DNA of 64,000 nucleotides from positions 349,643-413,642 of the forward strand of contig NZ_LMQL01000008.1 in the NCBI RefSeq assembly GCF_001424545.1. Direction: 5' to 3'. Under the pieces are notes generated by a model, which made no database searches, was not told the DNA's origin, and saw only the letters and a program-made list of their open reading frames with translations. Both the position numbers and the translations under genes were made by a program. Shown here piece by piece: positions 48,123-58,207 of the stretch; within the stretch, counting starts at the first letter, position 1; each line of letters opens with the position of its first letter. The stretch is from Ramlibacter sp. Leaf400. Its GTDB lineage: Bacteria > Pseudomonadota > Gammaproteobacteria > Burkholderiales > Burkholderiaceae_C.

Positions 48123-48734
48123 GTGAACGACAGGACGGAGTTTTCCGACACCACGGGTGCCGCGGAGCTGGTCACCAGCGTCGCGCCGCGCCGGTCGGTG
48201 CGCGAGGGCCTGGAGGCCGCGGGCCTGGAGGTGCTGGGGCCGTGCGAACGCTTGTCTGCGCGGCAGGACCTGCGCGAGGCGGCCTTCCTGCAGGACTTCA
48301 CCCCGGCCGAGGTCGACATCCTCGGTGAATCGATGCTGCGGGTGCGCGCCCAGCCGGGCCAGGTGCTCATCGCCGAGGACGATGCGAGCGACTGGATGCT
48401 GCTGCTGCTCTCGGGCACCGTGGACGTGGGCAAGCGCAAGGTGGGCGTCGAGCCCGCGAGCGCCACGCCCGGGGACGGCACCGCGCGCGTGGCCGTGCTG
48501 CGGCCGGGCGCCACGGTGGGCGAGATGTCGATGCTGGATGGCGAGCCGCGCTACGCCAGCTGCTGGGCGCTCAGCGAGGTCGAGGTCGCCGTGCTCTCGC
48601 GCGCCGCCGTCGCCGGCCTGATCACCGAACACCCGGCCGTGGGCGCCAAGCTGCTGGTGAAGATCACGCAGCTGCTCGCCCAGCGCCTGCGCAACACCAG
48701 CAATCAGCTGCTGCGGTTGCTGCAGAAGGTCTGA
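48123..48734 (+). CDS. Cyclic-nucleotide-binding-domain protein
   Basis: A 203-residue protein from GTG 48123. The C-terminal two-thirds are a CRP-type cyclic nucleotide-binding beta-roll (AAFLQDFTPAEVDILGESM; GQVLIAEDDASDWMLLLLSGTVDV; GATVGEMSMLDGEPRYASCWA). The phosphate-binding cassette has GEMSMLDGEPR where classical cAMP binders have GE-x6-R-A, so binding of a nucleotide is plausible but unproven. There is no helix-turn-helix and no membrane segment, so it is not a transcription factor. It lies 37 nt after the Mla-like operon, and a role there is only suggested. Confidence 0.8.
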   Translation: MNDRTEFSDTTGAAELVTSVAPRRSVREGLEAAGLEVLGPCERLSARQDLREAAFLQDFTPAEVDILGESMLRVRAQPGQVLIAEDDASDWMLLLLSGTVDVGKRKVGVEPASATPGDGTARVAVLRPGATVGEMSMLDGEPRYASCWALSEVEVAVLSRAAVAGLITEHPAVGAKLLVKITQLLAQRLRNTSNQLLRLLQKV

Positions 48735-48744
48735 CGCTTCGCGC

Positions 48745-49377
48745 TCAACCCGCGAGCGCCGGAAACAACTTCACCAGCCCCACCGCCATCACCTCCACCG
48801 CCAGCGCCGCGAGGATCAACCCCATCAGCCGCGTCATCACGCTGATGCCGGTCTTGCCCAGCACGCGCGCGATGGGCTCGGCGAGCGTGAAGCTCACCGC
48901 GGTGGCCAGTGCGATCACCACGCCGTAGCCGACCAGCGCGGCCATCTGCCAGACGGTCTGGGCCCGTTCGGCGTAGATCACCACCGTCGAGATGGTGGCC
49001 GGCCCCGTGAGCAGCGGGATGGTGAGCGGCACCACGGCGATGCTTGCGCCCCTCGCGGCCTTCTCCGCGCCCTGCTCCATGTCCTGCGTCGAGGGCTTGG
49101 CTTCCGCCGGACGGGCGTTGAGCATGTTCAGCGAACTGGCCAGCAGCAGCATGCCGCCGCCCACCTGGAAGCTCGCGAGCGAGATGCCGAAGAACGCGAG
49201 CACCTGCAGGCCCAGCAGCGCGCTGATGGCGATGACCATGAACGCGGTGAACGCCGACGTCAGCGCCGTGCCCCGGCGCTGGTCCGGCGAGAAGCCTTCG
49301 GTGTAGTGGATGAAGAAGGGCACGATGGCCAGCGGGTTCACCACCGCCAGCAGCGTGATCAGCGGCTTGAAGTCCAT
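48745..49377 (-). CDS. MarC family membrane protein
   Basis: A 210-residue protein with six hydrophobic segments (MDFKPLITLLAVVNPLAIVPFFI, and the final segment LGKTGISVMTRLMGLILAALAVEVM). It belongs to the MarC/UPF0056 family, whose function is not settled. It follows a MaoC gene by 1 nt in an SDR-MaoC-MarC minus-strand run. Confidence 0.88.
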   Translation of the reverse strand: MDFKPLITLLAVVNPLAIVPFFIHYTEGFSPDQRRGTALTSAFTAFMVIAISALLGLQVLAFFGISLASFQVGGGMLLLASSLNMLNARPAEAKPSTQDMEQGAEKAARGASIAVVPLTIPLLTGPATISTVVIYAERAQTVWQMAALVGYGVVIALATAVSFTLAEPIARVLGKTGISVMTRLMGLILAALAVEVMAVGLVKLFPALAG

Positions 49378-49378
49378 C

Positions 49379-49846
49379 TCAGGCCGCGTCGGCCGCGGGC
49401 GTGCGGCGGCGGAACATGCCGTAGCCCTCCATGTGCAGCACCTGCTCGCCGCGCTGGTTGGACATCTCCCAGACCGAGCGCACGAGGCCGAGGTCGGGCC
49501 GGCTGTTGAGCGGCCGCGATTCGGTGATGCGGTGCTTGAGCCAGAGCGTGTCGCCGGGGAACACCGGCTTCATCCAGCGCAGGTTCTCCAGGCCCGGCGA
49601 GCCCATGCTGCTGGACTCGCGCAGGAAGTTGTCCACCGTGAGGCGCATCGCCATCGCGCAGGTGTGCCAGCCGCTGGCGCACAGGCCGCCGAACACCGAG
49701 GCGCGGCCGGCCTCCGCGTCCAGGTGGAAGGGCTGCGGGTCGAACTTCGCGGCGAACTCGCGGATCTCGTCCTCGGTGGGCGTGATGCTGCCCAGGTCGC
49801 GCACGCTGCCCGGCTGCAGGTCCTCCCAGTACCAGCGGATCGCCAT
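49379..49846 (-). CDS. MaoC-like hotdog-fold dehydratase
   Basis: A 155-residue protein with the MaoC dehydratase features: EFAAKFDPQPFHLDAEAGRASVFGGLCASGWHTCAMAMRL (hydratase helix with the catalytic Asp/His region), and PVFPGDTLWLKHRI in the hotdog sheet. The reaction is likely hydration of an enoyl-CoA or thioester. It overlaps the upstream SDR gene by one base (TGATG). Confidence 0.88.
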   Translation of the reverse strand: MAIRWYWEDLQPGSVRDLGSITPTEDEIREFAAKFDPQPFHLDAEAGRASVFGGLCASGWHTCAMAMRLTVDNFLRESSSMGSPGLENLRWMKPVFPGDTLWLKHRITESRPLNSRPDLGLVRSVWEMSNQRGEQVLHMEGYGMFRRRTPAADAA

Positions 49847-50598
49847 CAGCGGCCCCCCGACACTTCAACCAGGCTCATCGTCGTGTAGCTGGCCTCCGGC
49901 GAGAGCAGCCACACGATGGCCTGCGCGACTTCGTCGGCCGTGCCGGCGCGCTGCATCGGCACCTGGGGCGTCAGCTGCTTGACGCGGTCGGGGATGCCGC
50001 CGGACGCATGGATGTCGGTCTCGATCAGCCCCGGCCGCACCGCGTTGACGCGGATGCCTTCGGCGGCGACCTCCTTGGCCAGCCCGAGCGTGAAGGCGTC
50101 GATGGCGCCCTTGGCCGCGGCGTAGTCCACGTACTGCGCCGGCGAGCCCAGGCGGGCCGCGGCGCTGGAGACGTTGACGATGGCGCCGCCCGGCCCGCCG
50201 TGGCGCGTGCTCATCCGGCGGATGGCCTCGCGGGCGCAGAGGAAAGAGCCGATCACGTTGATGCCGAACATGCGCTGCAGGCGCTGCCCGCTCATCTCGT
50301 CGACGCGCGATGCGAGGTCGACCACGCCGGCGTTGTTCACCAGGTCGGTGACGCGACCGAGCTGGGCGTCGACCTGCTCGAACAGGCGCACCACCTGCGC
50401 TTCGTCGGAGACGTCGGCCTGGATCGCGACCGCGCGGCGGCCGGCGGCCCGCACGTCGTCCACCACCTGATTCGCCGCAGCTTCGTTGGCGGTGTAGTTC
50501 ACCGCGACCGACCAGCCGCGCGCCGCGGCGAGGCGTGCGGTCGCGGCACCGATGCCGCGGCTCGCGCCCGTGACCAGGACCACTCGTTCCACCTGCAC
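49846..50598 (-). CDS. Short-chain dehydrogenase/reductase
   Basis: A 250-residue SDR with the nucleotide motif VTGASRGIGAATA, NNAGVVD, and the catalytic Tyr-x3-Lys in QYVDYAAAKGAIDAF with Ser upstream. It has the classical length. Coupled with the MaoC gene, it could be the reductase part of an acyl-thioester pathway; the substrate is not known. A strong ribosome site (GAGGAGGTGCAGG) precedes the start. Confidence 0.9.
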   Translation of the reverse strand: MQVERVVLVTGASRGIGAATARLAAARGWSVAVNYTANEAAANQVVDDVRAAGRRAVAIQADVSDEAQVVRLFEQVDAQLGRVTDLVNNAGVVDLASRVDEMSGQRLQRMFGINVIGSFLCAREAIRRMSTRHGGPGGAIVNVSSAAARLGSPAQYVDYAAAKGAIDAFTLGLAKEVAAEGIRVNAVRPGLIETDIHASGGIPDRVKQLTPQVPMQRAGTADEVAQAIVWLLSPEASYTTMSLVEVSGGR

Positions 50599-50655
50599 CT
50601 CCTCGGCTTGGCCGACTACGATAACGGCCGATTAGAACAAAGGACAGGAGACTGC

Positions 50656-51261
50656 ATGGCCCCCGCCATCGACTACTTCTTCGCCGCTCAGAGCCCGTGG
50701 ACCTACCTGGGCCACGAGCGCTTCGTGCGCATGGCCCGCGCGGCCGGCGCGCAGGTTCGCGTGCGGCCGGCCGACTACGGCAAGGTGTTCCCGGCCAGCG
50801 GCGGACTGCCCCTGCCCAAGCGCGCGCCGCAGCGGCAGGCCTACCGGCTGGTCGAGCTCAAGCGGTTCTCGGACCACCTGGGCGTGCCCCTGAACGTGCA
50901 GCCCAGGCACTTCCCGGTGAACCCGGACGATGCCTCGCGCCTCATCGTCGCGGTCGAACGCGACGATGGCGCCGACGCGGCCCTCGCGCTCAGTGGCGCC
51001 GTGTTCGCCGCGGTGTGGCGGCAGGAGCGTGACATCGCGAGCGCGCAGGTGCTCGGTGAACTGCTGTCCGAGTGCGGGCTGCCCGCCGCGCGGCTCGAGG
51101 GCAGCCGCGAGCCTGCTGTCCAGCAGGCCTACGAGGCCAACACGCAGGCCGCGATTGACGCCGGCGTCTTCGGTGCGCCAAGCTACGTGGTCGACGGCGA
51201 GATCTTCTGGGGCCAGGATCGCCTGGACTTCCTCGAACGCAAGCTGCGATCTTTCAACTGA
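50656..51261 (+). CDS. 2-hydroxychromene-2-carboxylate isomerase family protein (DsbA-like)
   Basis: A 201-residue protein of the glutathione-dependent HCCA isomerase/kappa-GST family. The N-terminal IDYFFAAQSPWTYLGHERF has the conserved Ser of the active site, and the C-terminal GVFGAPSYVVDGEIFWGQDRLDFLE is the family signature. A ribosome site, GGACAGGAGAC, precedes ATG 50656. Role in aromatic catabolism is possible from the neighbouring hydrolase genes. Confidence 0.85.
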   Translation: MAPAIDYFFAAQSPWTYLGHERFVRMARAAGAQVRVRPADYGKVFPASGGLPLPKRAPQRQAYRLVELKRFSDHLGVPLNVQPRHFPVNPDDASRLIVAVERDDGADAALALSGAVFAAVWRQERDIASAQVLGELLSECGLPAARLEGSREPAVQQAYEANTQAAIDAGVFGAPSYVVDGEIFWGQDRLDFLERKLRSFN

Positions 51262-51276
51262 CAAGGAGACCAAACG

Positions 51277-51963
51277 ATGGGTGCTTTCGTGGACCTTCAG
51301 GCCGCCGACGGGTTCGGCTTCCCTGCGTATGTCGCGCAACCCGCGGGCAAGCCCAAGGCCGCGGTGGTGGTGCTGCAGGAGATCTTCGGCGTCAACTCGC
51401 ACATCCGGTCGGTGGCCGACGGCTACGCCAAGGAAGGCTACCTGGCCGTGGCGCCCTCCACCTTCCACCGCGTCAAGCCCAATGTCGAGCTGGGCTACAC
51501 CGAAGAGGACATGGGGGCCGGCTTCGCGCTCAAGACCGCCGTGGAAGCGCTGCCCGCGCCCGGCGTGATGCAGGACATCCAGGCCGCGATCAGCCACGCG
51601 GCGCAGGCCGGCAAGGTGGGCATCGTCGGGTTCTGTTGGGGCGGCCTGCTGTCCTGGCGCTCGGCCTGCACGCTCGACGGGCTCTCGGCCGCGGTCACGT
51701 ACTACGGCGGCGGCATGACCACGCCCGATGAGGCCAGGCGCCAGCCCCGCGTGCCGGTGCTCTCGCACTTCGGCGACCAGGACCACTGGATCACGCTGGA
51801 GAGCGTGGAGGCCTTCCGCAAGTCGCAGCCCCAGGTCGAGGTCCACGTCTACCCGGCCAACCACGGCTTCAACTGCGACCAGCGCGGCTCCTGGAACGAA
51901 CCCGCGGCCAAGCTGGCGCGCGAGCGCACGCTGGCGTTCTTCGCCAAGCACCTTGCCGGCTGA
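51277..51963 (+). CDS. Dienelactone hydrolase family protein
   Basis: A 228-residue alpha/beta hydrolase with the DLH fold. The nucleophile is Cys in [13 protein letters not shown], the Asp is in HFGDQDHW, and the His in [34 protein letters not shown] is the family-typical oxyanion region. It follows the isomerase gene by 15 nt and ends one base before the amidohydrolase start. The natural substrate may be dienelactone of aromatic degradation or another carboxylic ester. Confidence 0.92.
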   Translation: MGAFVDLQAADGFGFPAYVAQPAGKPKAAVVVLQEIFGVNSHIRSVADGYAKEGYLAVAPSTFHRVKPNVELGYTEEDMGAGFALKTAVEALPAPGVMQDIQAAISHAAQAGKVGIVGFCWGGLLSWRSACTLDGLSAAVTYYGGGMTTPDEARRQPRVPVLSHFGDQDHWITLESVEAFRKSQPQVEVHVYPANHGFNCDQRGSWNEPAAKLARERTLAFFAKHLAG

Positions 51964-51964
51964 C

Positions 51965-52858
51965 GTGCCGCGCCTGTTCGCCCGGGCGGCGGTGATGGCC
52001 GTCATGGCCGGGTCCGCCGCGTTCGCGGTGGCGGCCGACTACACCGGCCCCCTGTTCGACGCGCACCTGCACTACAACGAGGAGGCCTGGGACGGCAAGC
52101 AGGGGCCGCATCCCCTGGACGACGTGCTGGCGCGCATGAAGCGCAACGGCGTGCGGGCCATCATCGCCAACTCGCGGCCGAACGACGGGACCCATGCGCT
52201 CTCGTCTTCCGCGCAGACGCGCGCGGCGGGCGTCACCGTCGTGCCCTTCGTGCGCCTGTATCGCAACCGCGCCGACTACAGCAACTGGTTCCGCGACGAG
52301 AGCATCCACGCGATGGTGCAGGCCGAGCTGGCGCGCGGCACGGGGTCGGGGCCTTTCCGCGGCATCGGCGAATTCCACCTCTACGACAGCGCCAATGCGG
52401 ACGGCCCGGTCGCGCGCAAGCTGATGCAGCTGGCCGAGGAAAAGCAGCTCGCGGTGCTGGCCCACGTGGACGACAAGGCGGTCGACCTGCTGATGGCGCA
52501 CACCGCCTCGCGCGGGCAGCGCCTGCGGCTGATCTGGGCCCACACCGGCATCGGCGGCGCGCCGGTGGCGCGCGTCGACCAGCTGATGGCCAAGTACCCG
52601 CTGCTGGTGGGCGAGCTCTCGTACCGGCCTGGCCTCACCTGCGAGGCCGGCAAGCTGTGCCCCGAGTGGCGGCAGCTGCTGCTGAAGTACCCCGACCGCT
52701 TCGTGATCGGCTCGGACACCTGGGTCAACCAGCGCTGGCTCTACTATGACGAGTTGATGGCCGGCTACCGCACCTGGCTGGGCGACCTGCCCGCCGATGT
52801 CGCCCGCAAGGTGGCGTGGGGCAATGCCGCCGGCCTGTTCGGACTCTCGCAACCATGA
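51965..52858 (+). CDS. Exported amidohydrolase family protein
   Basis: A 297-residue protein from GTG 51965 with a signal peptide (residues 1-22, ending AVAAD). The metal-binding HxH is in [15 protein letters not shown], with later His and Asp in [18 protein letters not shown] and GSDTWVNQR; this is the amidohydrolase family 2 (TIM barrel) pattern. The reaction cannot be stated. The stop overlaps the GST start (ATGA). Periplasmic location is unusual for this family and is inferred only from the signal peptide. Confidence 0.82.
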   Translation: MPRLFARAAVMAVMAGSAAFAVAADYTGPLFDAHLHYNEEAWDGKQGPHPLDDVLARMKRNGVRAIIANSRPNDGTHALSSSAQTRAAGVTVVPFVRLYRNRADYSNWFRDESIHAMVQAELARGTGSGPFRGIGEFHLYDSANADGPVARKLMQLAEEKQLAVLAHVDDKAVDLLMAHTASRGQRLRLIWAHTGIGGAPVARVDQLMAKYPLLVGELSYRPGLTCEAGKLCPEWRQLLLKYPDRFVIGSDTWVNQRWLYYDELMAGYRTWLGDLPADVARKVAWGNAAGLFGLSQP

Positions 52859-53505
52859 TCCAGCTTCACCATTACCCCAGCACCGCGGCCATGATCCCGC
52901 ACCTGGTGCTGGAAGAGATGGGCGTGCCCTACGAGCGCGTCCACGTCGACCGCATGGCCGGCGCGCACAAGGCCCCGGACCAGCTGCGCCTGAACCCCAA
53001 CGGCCTGTTGCCCGTGCTGGTCGAGGGCGACCTGGTGCTGTACGAGACGGCGGCCATCGTGCTGCACCTGTGCGACACGCATCCGCAGGCCGGGCTCGCG
53101 CCGGCGGTTGGAAGCCCGGAGCGCAGCCATTTCTACAAGTGGCTGGCGTGGCTGACCAACACGCTGCAGGCCACGCTGATCGTCTACTTCTATCCGGAGC
53201 GCTGGGTGGACGAGGGCAACGCCGAAGGCGCGGCCCAGGTGCGCCGGCATGCGCAAGCCCGGGTGGGGACGCTGCTCGACCAGCTCGACGCCGAACTGGC
53301 ACGCACCGGCGGCCCGTGGTTCATGGGCGAGCACTACAGCGCGCTGGACCCGTACGTGTTCACGCTCTGCCGCTGGACGCGCAATTTCGACAAGGGGCGC
53401 GCGCGCGAGCGTCCGAACCTGGGGCCCTACCTGCAGCGCATGCTGGAGCGGCCTGCCGTGCGACGCGTGCTGGACAACGAAGGCCTGCAGCCGCCCTACG
53501 TCTGA
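52855..53505 (+). CDS. Glutathione S-transferase family protein
   Basis: A 216-residue GST. The N-terminal thioredoxin-like domain has [20 protein letters not shown] and [24 protein letters not shown] (cis-Pro and glutathione-binding Glu/Thr region), and the C-terminal helical domain runs to the end ([19 protein letters not shown]). It overlaps the convergent DUF72 gene by 10 nt. Function unknown. Confidence 0.9.
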   Translation: MIQLHHYPSTAAMIPHLVLEEMGVPYERVHVDRMAGAHKAPDQLRLNPNGLLPVLVEGDLVLYETAAIVLHLCDTHPQAGLAPAVGSPERSHFYKWLAWLTNTLQATLIVYFYPERWVDEGNAEGAAQVRRHAQARVGTLLDQLDAELARTGGPWFMGEHYSALDPYVFTLCRWTRNFDKGRARERPNLGPYLQRMLERPAVRRVLDNEGLQPPYV

Positions 53506-54233
53506 GCGAGCCAGTCGCGCAGCCGCAGCGCGTCGCCCGCGGCGGCCTGTCCGGCCGTGTTGTCGAAGATGCACCAGACCTCGCGGCCGGCCTGCGTTTC
53601 CAGGGCGATGCGGTCGGCCAGCGGCCGCAGCACGTCGTCGGGATACGAGGAGTAGTAGGTCCGCGGGGAGCCATGCAGCCGCAGGTACACCAGCTGCGGC
53701 CAGCCGCCGGGCGCACGACCGGCTTCGTGGCGAACCGGGTCGGCCAGGACGCGCGCCACGCGGCGCCCGGCCAGCCAGGAGTCCACATCGCCGGAGAACC
53801 AGCTCGCATGGCGGGGTTCGAGCGCCACGGCGCCTCGGTAGCAGCGCGCGAGCGCGTCGAAGAACCGGCCCGCCACCTGCGCATCGAACGCCAGGCTGGG
53901 CGGCAGCTGCACCAGCACGCACCCCATCCCCCCGCCCAGGCCGGCGCACTGCTCGAAGAACCCGCGCAACGGCGCATCGCAATCCACCAGCCGGCGCTCG
54001 TGCGTGATCGCCTTGGGCAGCTTGGCGGAGAACGCGAAGCCTTCGGGCACGCTGGCCGCCCAGCGTTCGTAGGTCGCGGGCCGGTGCGGCCGGTGGAACG
54101 AGGAGTTGATCTCGCTGGCGTTGAACACGCCCGCATAGCGCTGCAGGTGGCTGTCGCCGGCGGGGAAGGCGTCCAGCACCGCCTGCGGAAGCTGCCACCC
54201 GGCGCAGCCGATGCGCACCGGTGGCGCTTTCAC
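53496..54233 (-). CDS. DUF72 family protein
   Basis: A 245-residue protein of the DUF72 (YecE-like) family, a TIM-barrel-like domain (RIGCAGW near the N-terminus; FNASEINSSFHRPHRPATYERWAASVPEGFAFSAKLPKAITH; YLRLHGSPRTYYSSYPDD; VWCIFDNTA). The start is GTG 54233, overlapping the corA stop (GTGA). Function is unknown. Confidence 0.88.
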   Translation of the reverse strand: MKAPPVRIGCAGWQLPQAVLDAFPAGDSHLQRYAGVFNASEINSSFHRPHRPATYERWAASVPEGFAFSAKLPKAITHERRLVDCDAPLRGFFEQCAGLGGGMGCVLVQLPPSLAFDAQVAGRFFDALARCYRGAVALEPRHASWFSGDVDSWLAGRRVARVLADPVRHEAGRAPGGWPQLVYLRLHGSPRTYYSSYPDDVLRPLADRIALETQAGREVWCIFDNTAGQAAAGDALRLRDWLAQT

Positions 54234-55327
54234 CGCTCGCTGCGCTCGAGGTAGCGCCGGCGCCAGAACAGCAGGCCGAGCGTGCCGACGATGCCGGCCA
54301 TCGCGGCCAGGACCACCCAGAACCCCACCGAGTTGCGCAGCAGCGGCATCACCTCGAAGTTCATGCCGAAGACGCCGGTGATCAGGTTCAGCGGCAGGAA
54401 GATGGCCGTGAGGGCCGTGAGCGCGCGCATGGTGTTGTTGGTGCGGTTGCTCTGCGCGGAGAAGTGGATCTGCACCACGCTCTCGGCGCCCTCTTCCATG
54501 CGCCGCACCTGGTGCACCACGCGCTGGATGTGCTCGACCACGTCGCGGGCGCGGGCCACCAGGCCGTCGCGCTCCGCCTGGGACAGGTGCGCCGGCGGCT
54601 GCTCGCGCGCGGTGTCCAGCCACTCCTGCATGGCGTCGTTCTGCTCTTCGCACAGGTCCTCGAGCAGGTGCAGTTCGCGCCGCGCCACCATCAGCGCGCT
54701 CCAGCCGCGGAAGTCGGCGCCCGGCCGCAGCAGTTCCTGCTGCCAGCGGTCCATCTCGGTGCTCAGCTGCTTGCGCAGCTCGAGGTAGCTGTCGACCATC
54801 ACGTTCACCATCCGCAGCATCAGGTCGGCGGGACTGAACGGCAGCCGGCTGCGACTCCCGGCGTAGCCTTCGGCCTGCACCGCATCGGACAGGTAGCGTG
54901 CGATGAAGGACCGGGCGGTGAAGCAGCCCTTGGGGTGCACCGTGATGAGCAGCCGGTCGAACACCACGAAGCCGACCGCGCGCGTGCGGATGCGGTGGAA
55001 GCTCACCAGCGCGGTCGGCGCCTCCACCGGCTGCTCCTGCAGCTCGCGGTCGACCTCTTCCCCGGTGGCCAGGCGGCGGAACACCACCACGTCGTAGACC
55101 GAGGTGTAGTCGTAGTGGGAAGGGTGCGCGCGGTTGGCCAGGTCCTTCACGTGCAGGTCCAGCAGCGGCGAGCCGCCCAGGCGCGCGGCCGCGTTCTGCA
55201 GCTTCGGGAGTTCGTCCGCGAGCTCCTCGCGGTCCAGGTAGATCCAGACGAACCCTTCCGTCGGCGCCCGCGCCGGAACCTCGTCGACGAAGCGCAGGGT
55301 GCCGCGGGTGAACTCGACGATGTGCAT
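54230..55327 (-). CDS. CorA-family divalent cation transporter
   Basis: A 365-residue protein with a large N-terminal cytoplasmic funnel domain and two C-terminal helices. The first ends in GVFGMNFEVMP, carrying the GMN selectivity motif, and the second is VVLAAMAGIVGTLGLLFWRRRYL. It may carry Mg2+, Co2+ or, as in ZntB, Zn2+; the sequence does not decide. It is the middle of a hemB-corA-DUF72 minus-strand run, 16 nt after hemB. Confidence 0.9.
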   Translation of the reverse strand: MHIVEFTRGTLRFVDEVPARAPTEGFVWIYLDREELADELPKLQNAAARLGGSPLLDLHVKDLANRAHPSHYDYTSVYDVVVFRRLATGEEVDRELQEQPVEAPTALVSFHRIRTRAVGFVVFDRLLITVHPKGCFTARSFIARYLSDAVQAEGYAGSRSRLPFSPADLMLRMVNVMVDSYLELRKQLSTEMDRWQQELLRPGADFRGWSALMVARRELHLLEDLCEEQNDAMQEWLDTAREQPPAHLSQAERDGLVARARDVVEHIQRVVHQVRRMEEGAESVVQIHFSAQSNRTNNTMRALTALTAIFLPLNLITGVFGMNFEVMPLLRNSVGFWVVLAAMAGIVGTLGLLFWRRRYLERSER

Positions 55328-55343
55328 CCGGCGCCTTGCGTCC

Positions 55344-56487
<1,144 letters not shown>

Positions 56488-56491
56488 ACGC

Positions 56492-56595
56492 CCCGGACGG
56501 CTTGCCGTCCCCCGCTTTTCCTCCCTGAGCGGGTGCCTTATGTGTGACAGCAAAAAGGCTTGCCAACCCCGGCCGTCGGCCGGGGTTTTTTTTTT
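56492..56595 (+). ncRNA. Candidate small RNA with anti-Shine-Dalgarno hairpin loop
   Basis: About 100 nt between a good promoter and a strong terminator. Hairpin 1 is GGACGG/CCGTCC (56495-56510). Hairpin 2 is CCCGC/GCGGG (56511-56533) with a 13-nt loop TTTTCCTCCCTGA exposing CCTCCC, complementary to Shine-Dalgarno sequences. A single-stranded stretch with ATGTGTGACAGC follows, and then the terminator hairpin. The only start codon inside (56540) leads into a frame that runs through the terminator without stop, so it is not protein coding. It resembles in design the CCUCC-loop small RNAs known from alphaproteobacteria, but it was not recognised as a named family. It lies between the divergent genes hemB and hemJ. 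Confidence 0.65.
56566..56595 (+). terminator. Rho-independent terminator of the candidate small RNA
   Basis: Stem ACCCCGGCC (56566-56574), loop GTC, stem GGCCGGGGT (56578-56586), followed by an unbroken T-run to 56595. One of the strongest terminators in the window. Confidence 0.92.
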
Positions 56596-56631
56596 GCCCG
56601 CGCGCGCGGGCCGCGGGCGGCAGCCCTTCCG

Positions 56632-56637
56632 TACACT
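56632..56637 (+). promoter_or_regulatory. Candidate -10 for leaderless hemJ
   Basis: TACACT ends 6 nt before the hemJ ATG at 56644, and CGGCCC between them has no ribosome site. No -35 is obvious. Confidence 0.4.
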
Positions 56638-56643
56638 CGGCCC

Positions 56644-57066
56644 ATGCTCTGGGTCAAAGCGCTCCACATCGTGTTCGTCGCCAGCTGGTTCGCGGGCCTG
56701 TTCTACCTGCCCCGCATCTACGTGAACCTGGCGATGGTGGCGCCCGGATCGCTGGCCGAACGCGACCGGCTGCTGCTGATGGCCCGCAAGCTCCTTCGCT
56801 TCACCACGCTCCTCGCGGTGCCGGCACTCGCCCTGGGCCTGTGGCTCTGGCTCGGTTACGGGATCGGGCGCGGCAGCGGCTGGATGCACGCCAAGCTCGC
56901 GGTGGTGCTGCTGGCGGTGGGCTACCACCACGCCTGCGGGGTCCTGCTGCGAAAGTTTGTCGCCGGCGCCACGCCGCGCAGCCACCGCTGGTACCGCTGG
57001 TTCAACGAAGTCCCGGTGCTGCTGCTGCTGGCGGCGGTGGTGCTGGTGGTCGTCAAGCCGTTCTGA
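56644..57066 (+). CDS. hemJ: HemJ-type protoporphyrinogen IX oxidase (CopD/UPF0093 family)
   Basis: A 140-residue protein with four transmembrane helices. The N-terminus MLWVKALHIVFVASWFAGLFYLPRIY carries the conserved His8, and the MHAKLAVV segment (His82, Lys84) is also family-conserved. These proteins oxidise protoporphyrinogen IX, the step before haem. The neighbour hemB (divergent) supports this role rather than copper transport. Length is normal. Confidence 0.88.
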   Translation: MLWVKALHIVFVASWFAGLFYLPRIYVNLAMVAPGSLAERDRLLLMARKLLRFTTLLAVPALALGLWLWLGYGIGRGSGWMHAKLAVVLLAVGYHHACGVLLRKFVAGATPRSHRWYRWFNEVPVLLLLAAVVLVVVKPF

Positions 57067-57076
57067 GGCCGCCCGC

Positions 57077-58207
57077 GTGACGCTGCGCAAGACCTCGGCC
57101 TGGCCGCTGGCGCAGGTCTATGCACTGCTGATCGTCTATGCGAGCCTGTACCCGTTCAGTGGCTGGCGCGACCAGGGCATCTCGCCCTGGGCCTTCCTCT
57201 CCAGCCCGTGGCCGCGCTACTGGACCGGCTTCGACCTGACGGCCAACACCGCGGGCTACGCGCCCCTGGGGTTCCTGCTCGCGCTCGCCGTCCTCCGGCG
57301 CGGGGAGATGCCGGACGCCATGCGCAACTGGGCGGCCATCGGCTACGCCACGCTGGGGGGCACCTCGCTGGCCTTCTGCATGGAGTCGCTCCAGACCTAC
57401 CTGCCCGCGCGCGTGCCCTCGAACCTGGACTGGGGCCTGAATGCGCTGGGCACGTTGCTCGGGGCGGCGCTGGCGGGCGCGCTGGAGAAGTTGGGGGCGA
57501 TCGACCACTGGAGCCGCTTTCGCCGGCGCTGGTTCGTGGAGGAGCCGCGCGGCGCGCTGGTGCTGCTGGCGCTGTGGCCGATCGCGCTGCTGTTCCCCGC
57601 CGCCGTGCCGCTCGGCCTCGGCCAGGTGTTCGAGCGGCTCGAGGGCGCCGTCGCCGACTGGCTGATGGACACGCCGTTCCTCGAATGGCTGCCGGTGCGC
57701 GACGTGGAACTGCAGCCGCTGGTGCCGGGCACCGAGCTGGTGTGCGTGGCGCTGGGCGTGCTCGCACCCTGCCTGCTGGCGTATTCGGTGATGCGGTCGG
57801 TGCCGCGACGCGCGGTGTTCGCGGCGTTCGTGGCCGTCGTGGGGATAGGCGCCACCGCTTTGTCGGCGGCGCTCAGCTGGGGCCCCGTGCATGCATGGGC
57901 GTGGCTCAGTTACCCGGTGCGCCTGGGCCTGCTTACCGGCCTGGCACTGGCCTTCCTGCTGCTGCCGCTGCCGCAGCGCGGGTGCGCGGCGCTGGTGTTG
58001 CTGGCGCTGGTGGTGCACCTGAGCCTCCTGAACCAGGCGCCCGAGAGCGCGTATTTCGCGCAGACGCTGCAGACGTGGGAGCAGGGCCGCTTCATCCGCT
58101 TCCACGGCCTGGTGCAGTGGCTCGGATGGCTGTGGCCTTACGCGGCCCTGGCCTATGTGCTGGTGCGCGTCTCCACTGGCGAGCCGCGGCCTAGAATCCC
58201 GCAATGA
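57077..58207 (+). CDS. VanZ-like membrane protein
   Basis: A 376-residue protein from GTG 57077 with about eight to nine hydrophobic segments. The N-terminal half has the VanZ family pattern (LYPFSGWR; DLTANTAGYAPLGFLLALAVL; SLQTYLPARVPSNLDWGLNALGTLLGAAL). The C-terminal half is an additional membrane domain, so the protein is about twice the length of a plain VanZ. The function of the family is unknown apart from teicoplanin resistance in enterococci. It ends overlapping the ferredoxin gene (ATGA). Confidence 0.82.
   Translation: MTLRKTSAWPLAQVYALLIVYASLYPFSGWRDQGISPWAFLSSPWPRYWTGFDLTANTAGYAPLGFLLALAVLRRGEMPDAMRNWAAIGYATLGGTSLAFCMESLQTYLPARVPSNLDWGLNALGTLLGAALAGALEKLGAIDHWSRFRRRWFVEEPRGALVLLALWPIALLFPAAVPLGLGQVFERLEGAVADWLMDTPFLEWLPVRDVELQPLVPGTELVCVALGVLAPCLLAYSVMRSVPRRAVFAAFVAVVGIGATALSAALSWGPVHAWAWLSYPVRLGLLTGLALAFLLLPLPQRGCAALVLLALVVHLSLLNQAPESAYFAQTLQTWEQGRFIRFHGLVQWLGWLWPYAALAYVLVRVSTGEPRPRIPQ
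58192..58197 (+). promoter_or_regulatory. Candidate -10 for a leaderless ferredoxin transcript
   Basis: TAGAAT ends 6 nt before the ferredoxin ATG at 58204; CCCGCA in between has no ribosome site. It lies inside the end of the VanZ-like gene, so read-through from upstream is an alternative. Confidence 0.35.

Noticed and set aside
56540..56725. Possible small protein starting MCDSKKACQPRPSAG
   Set aside because: The frame runs through the terminator hairpin and its T-run and on into hemJ without a natural end, and there is no good ribosome site. The region reads better as a non-coding RNA.
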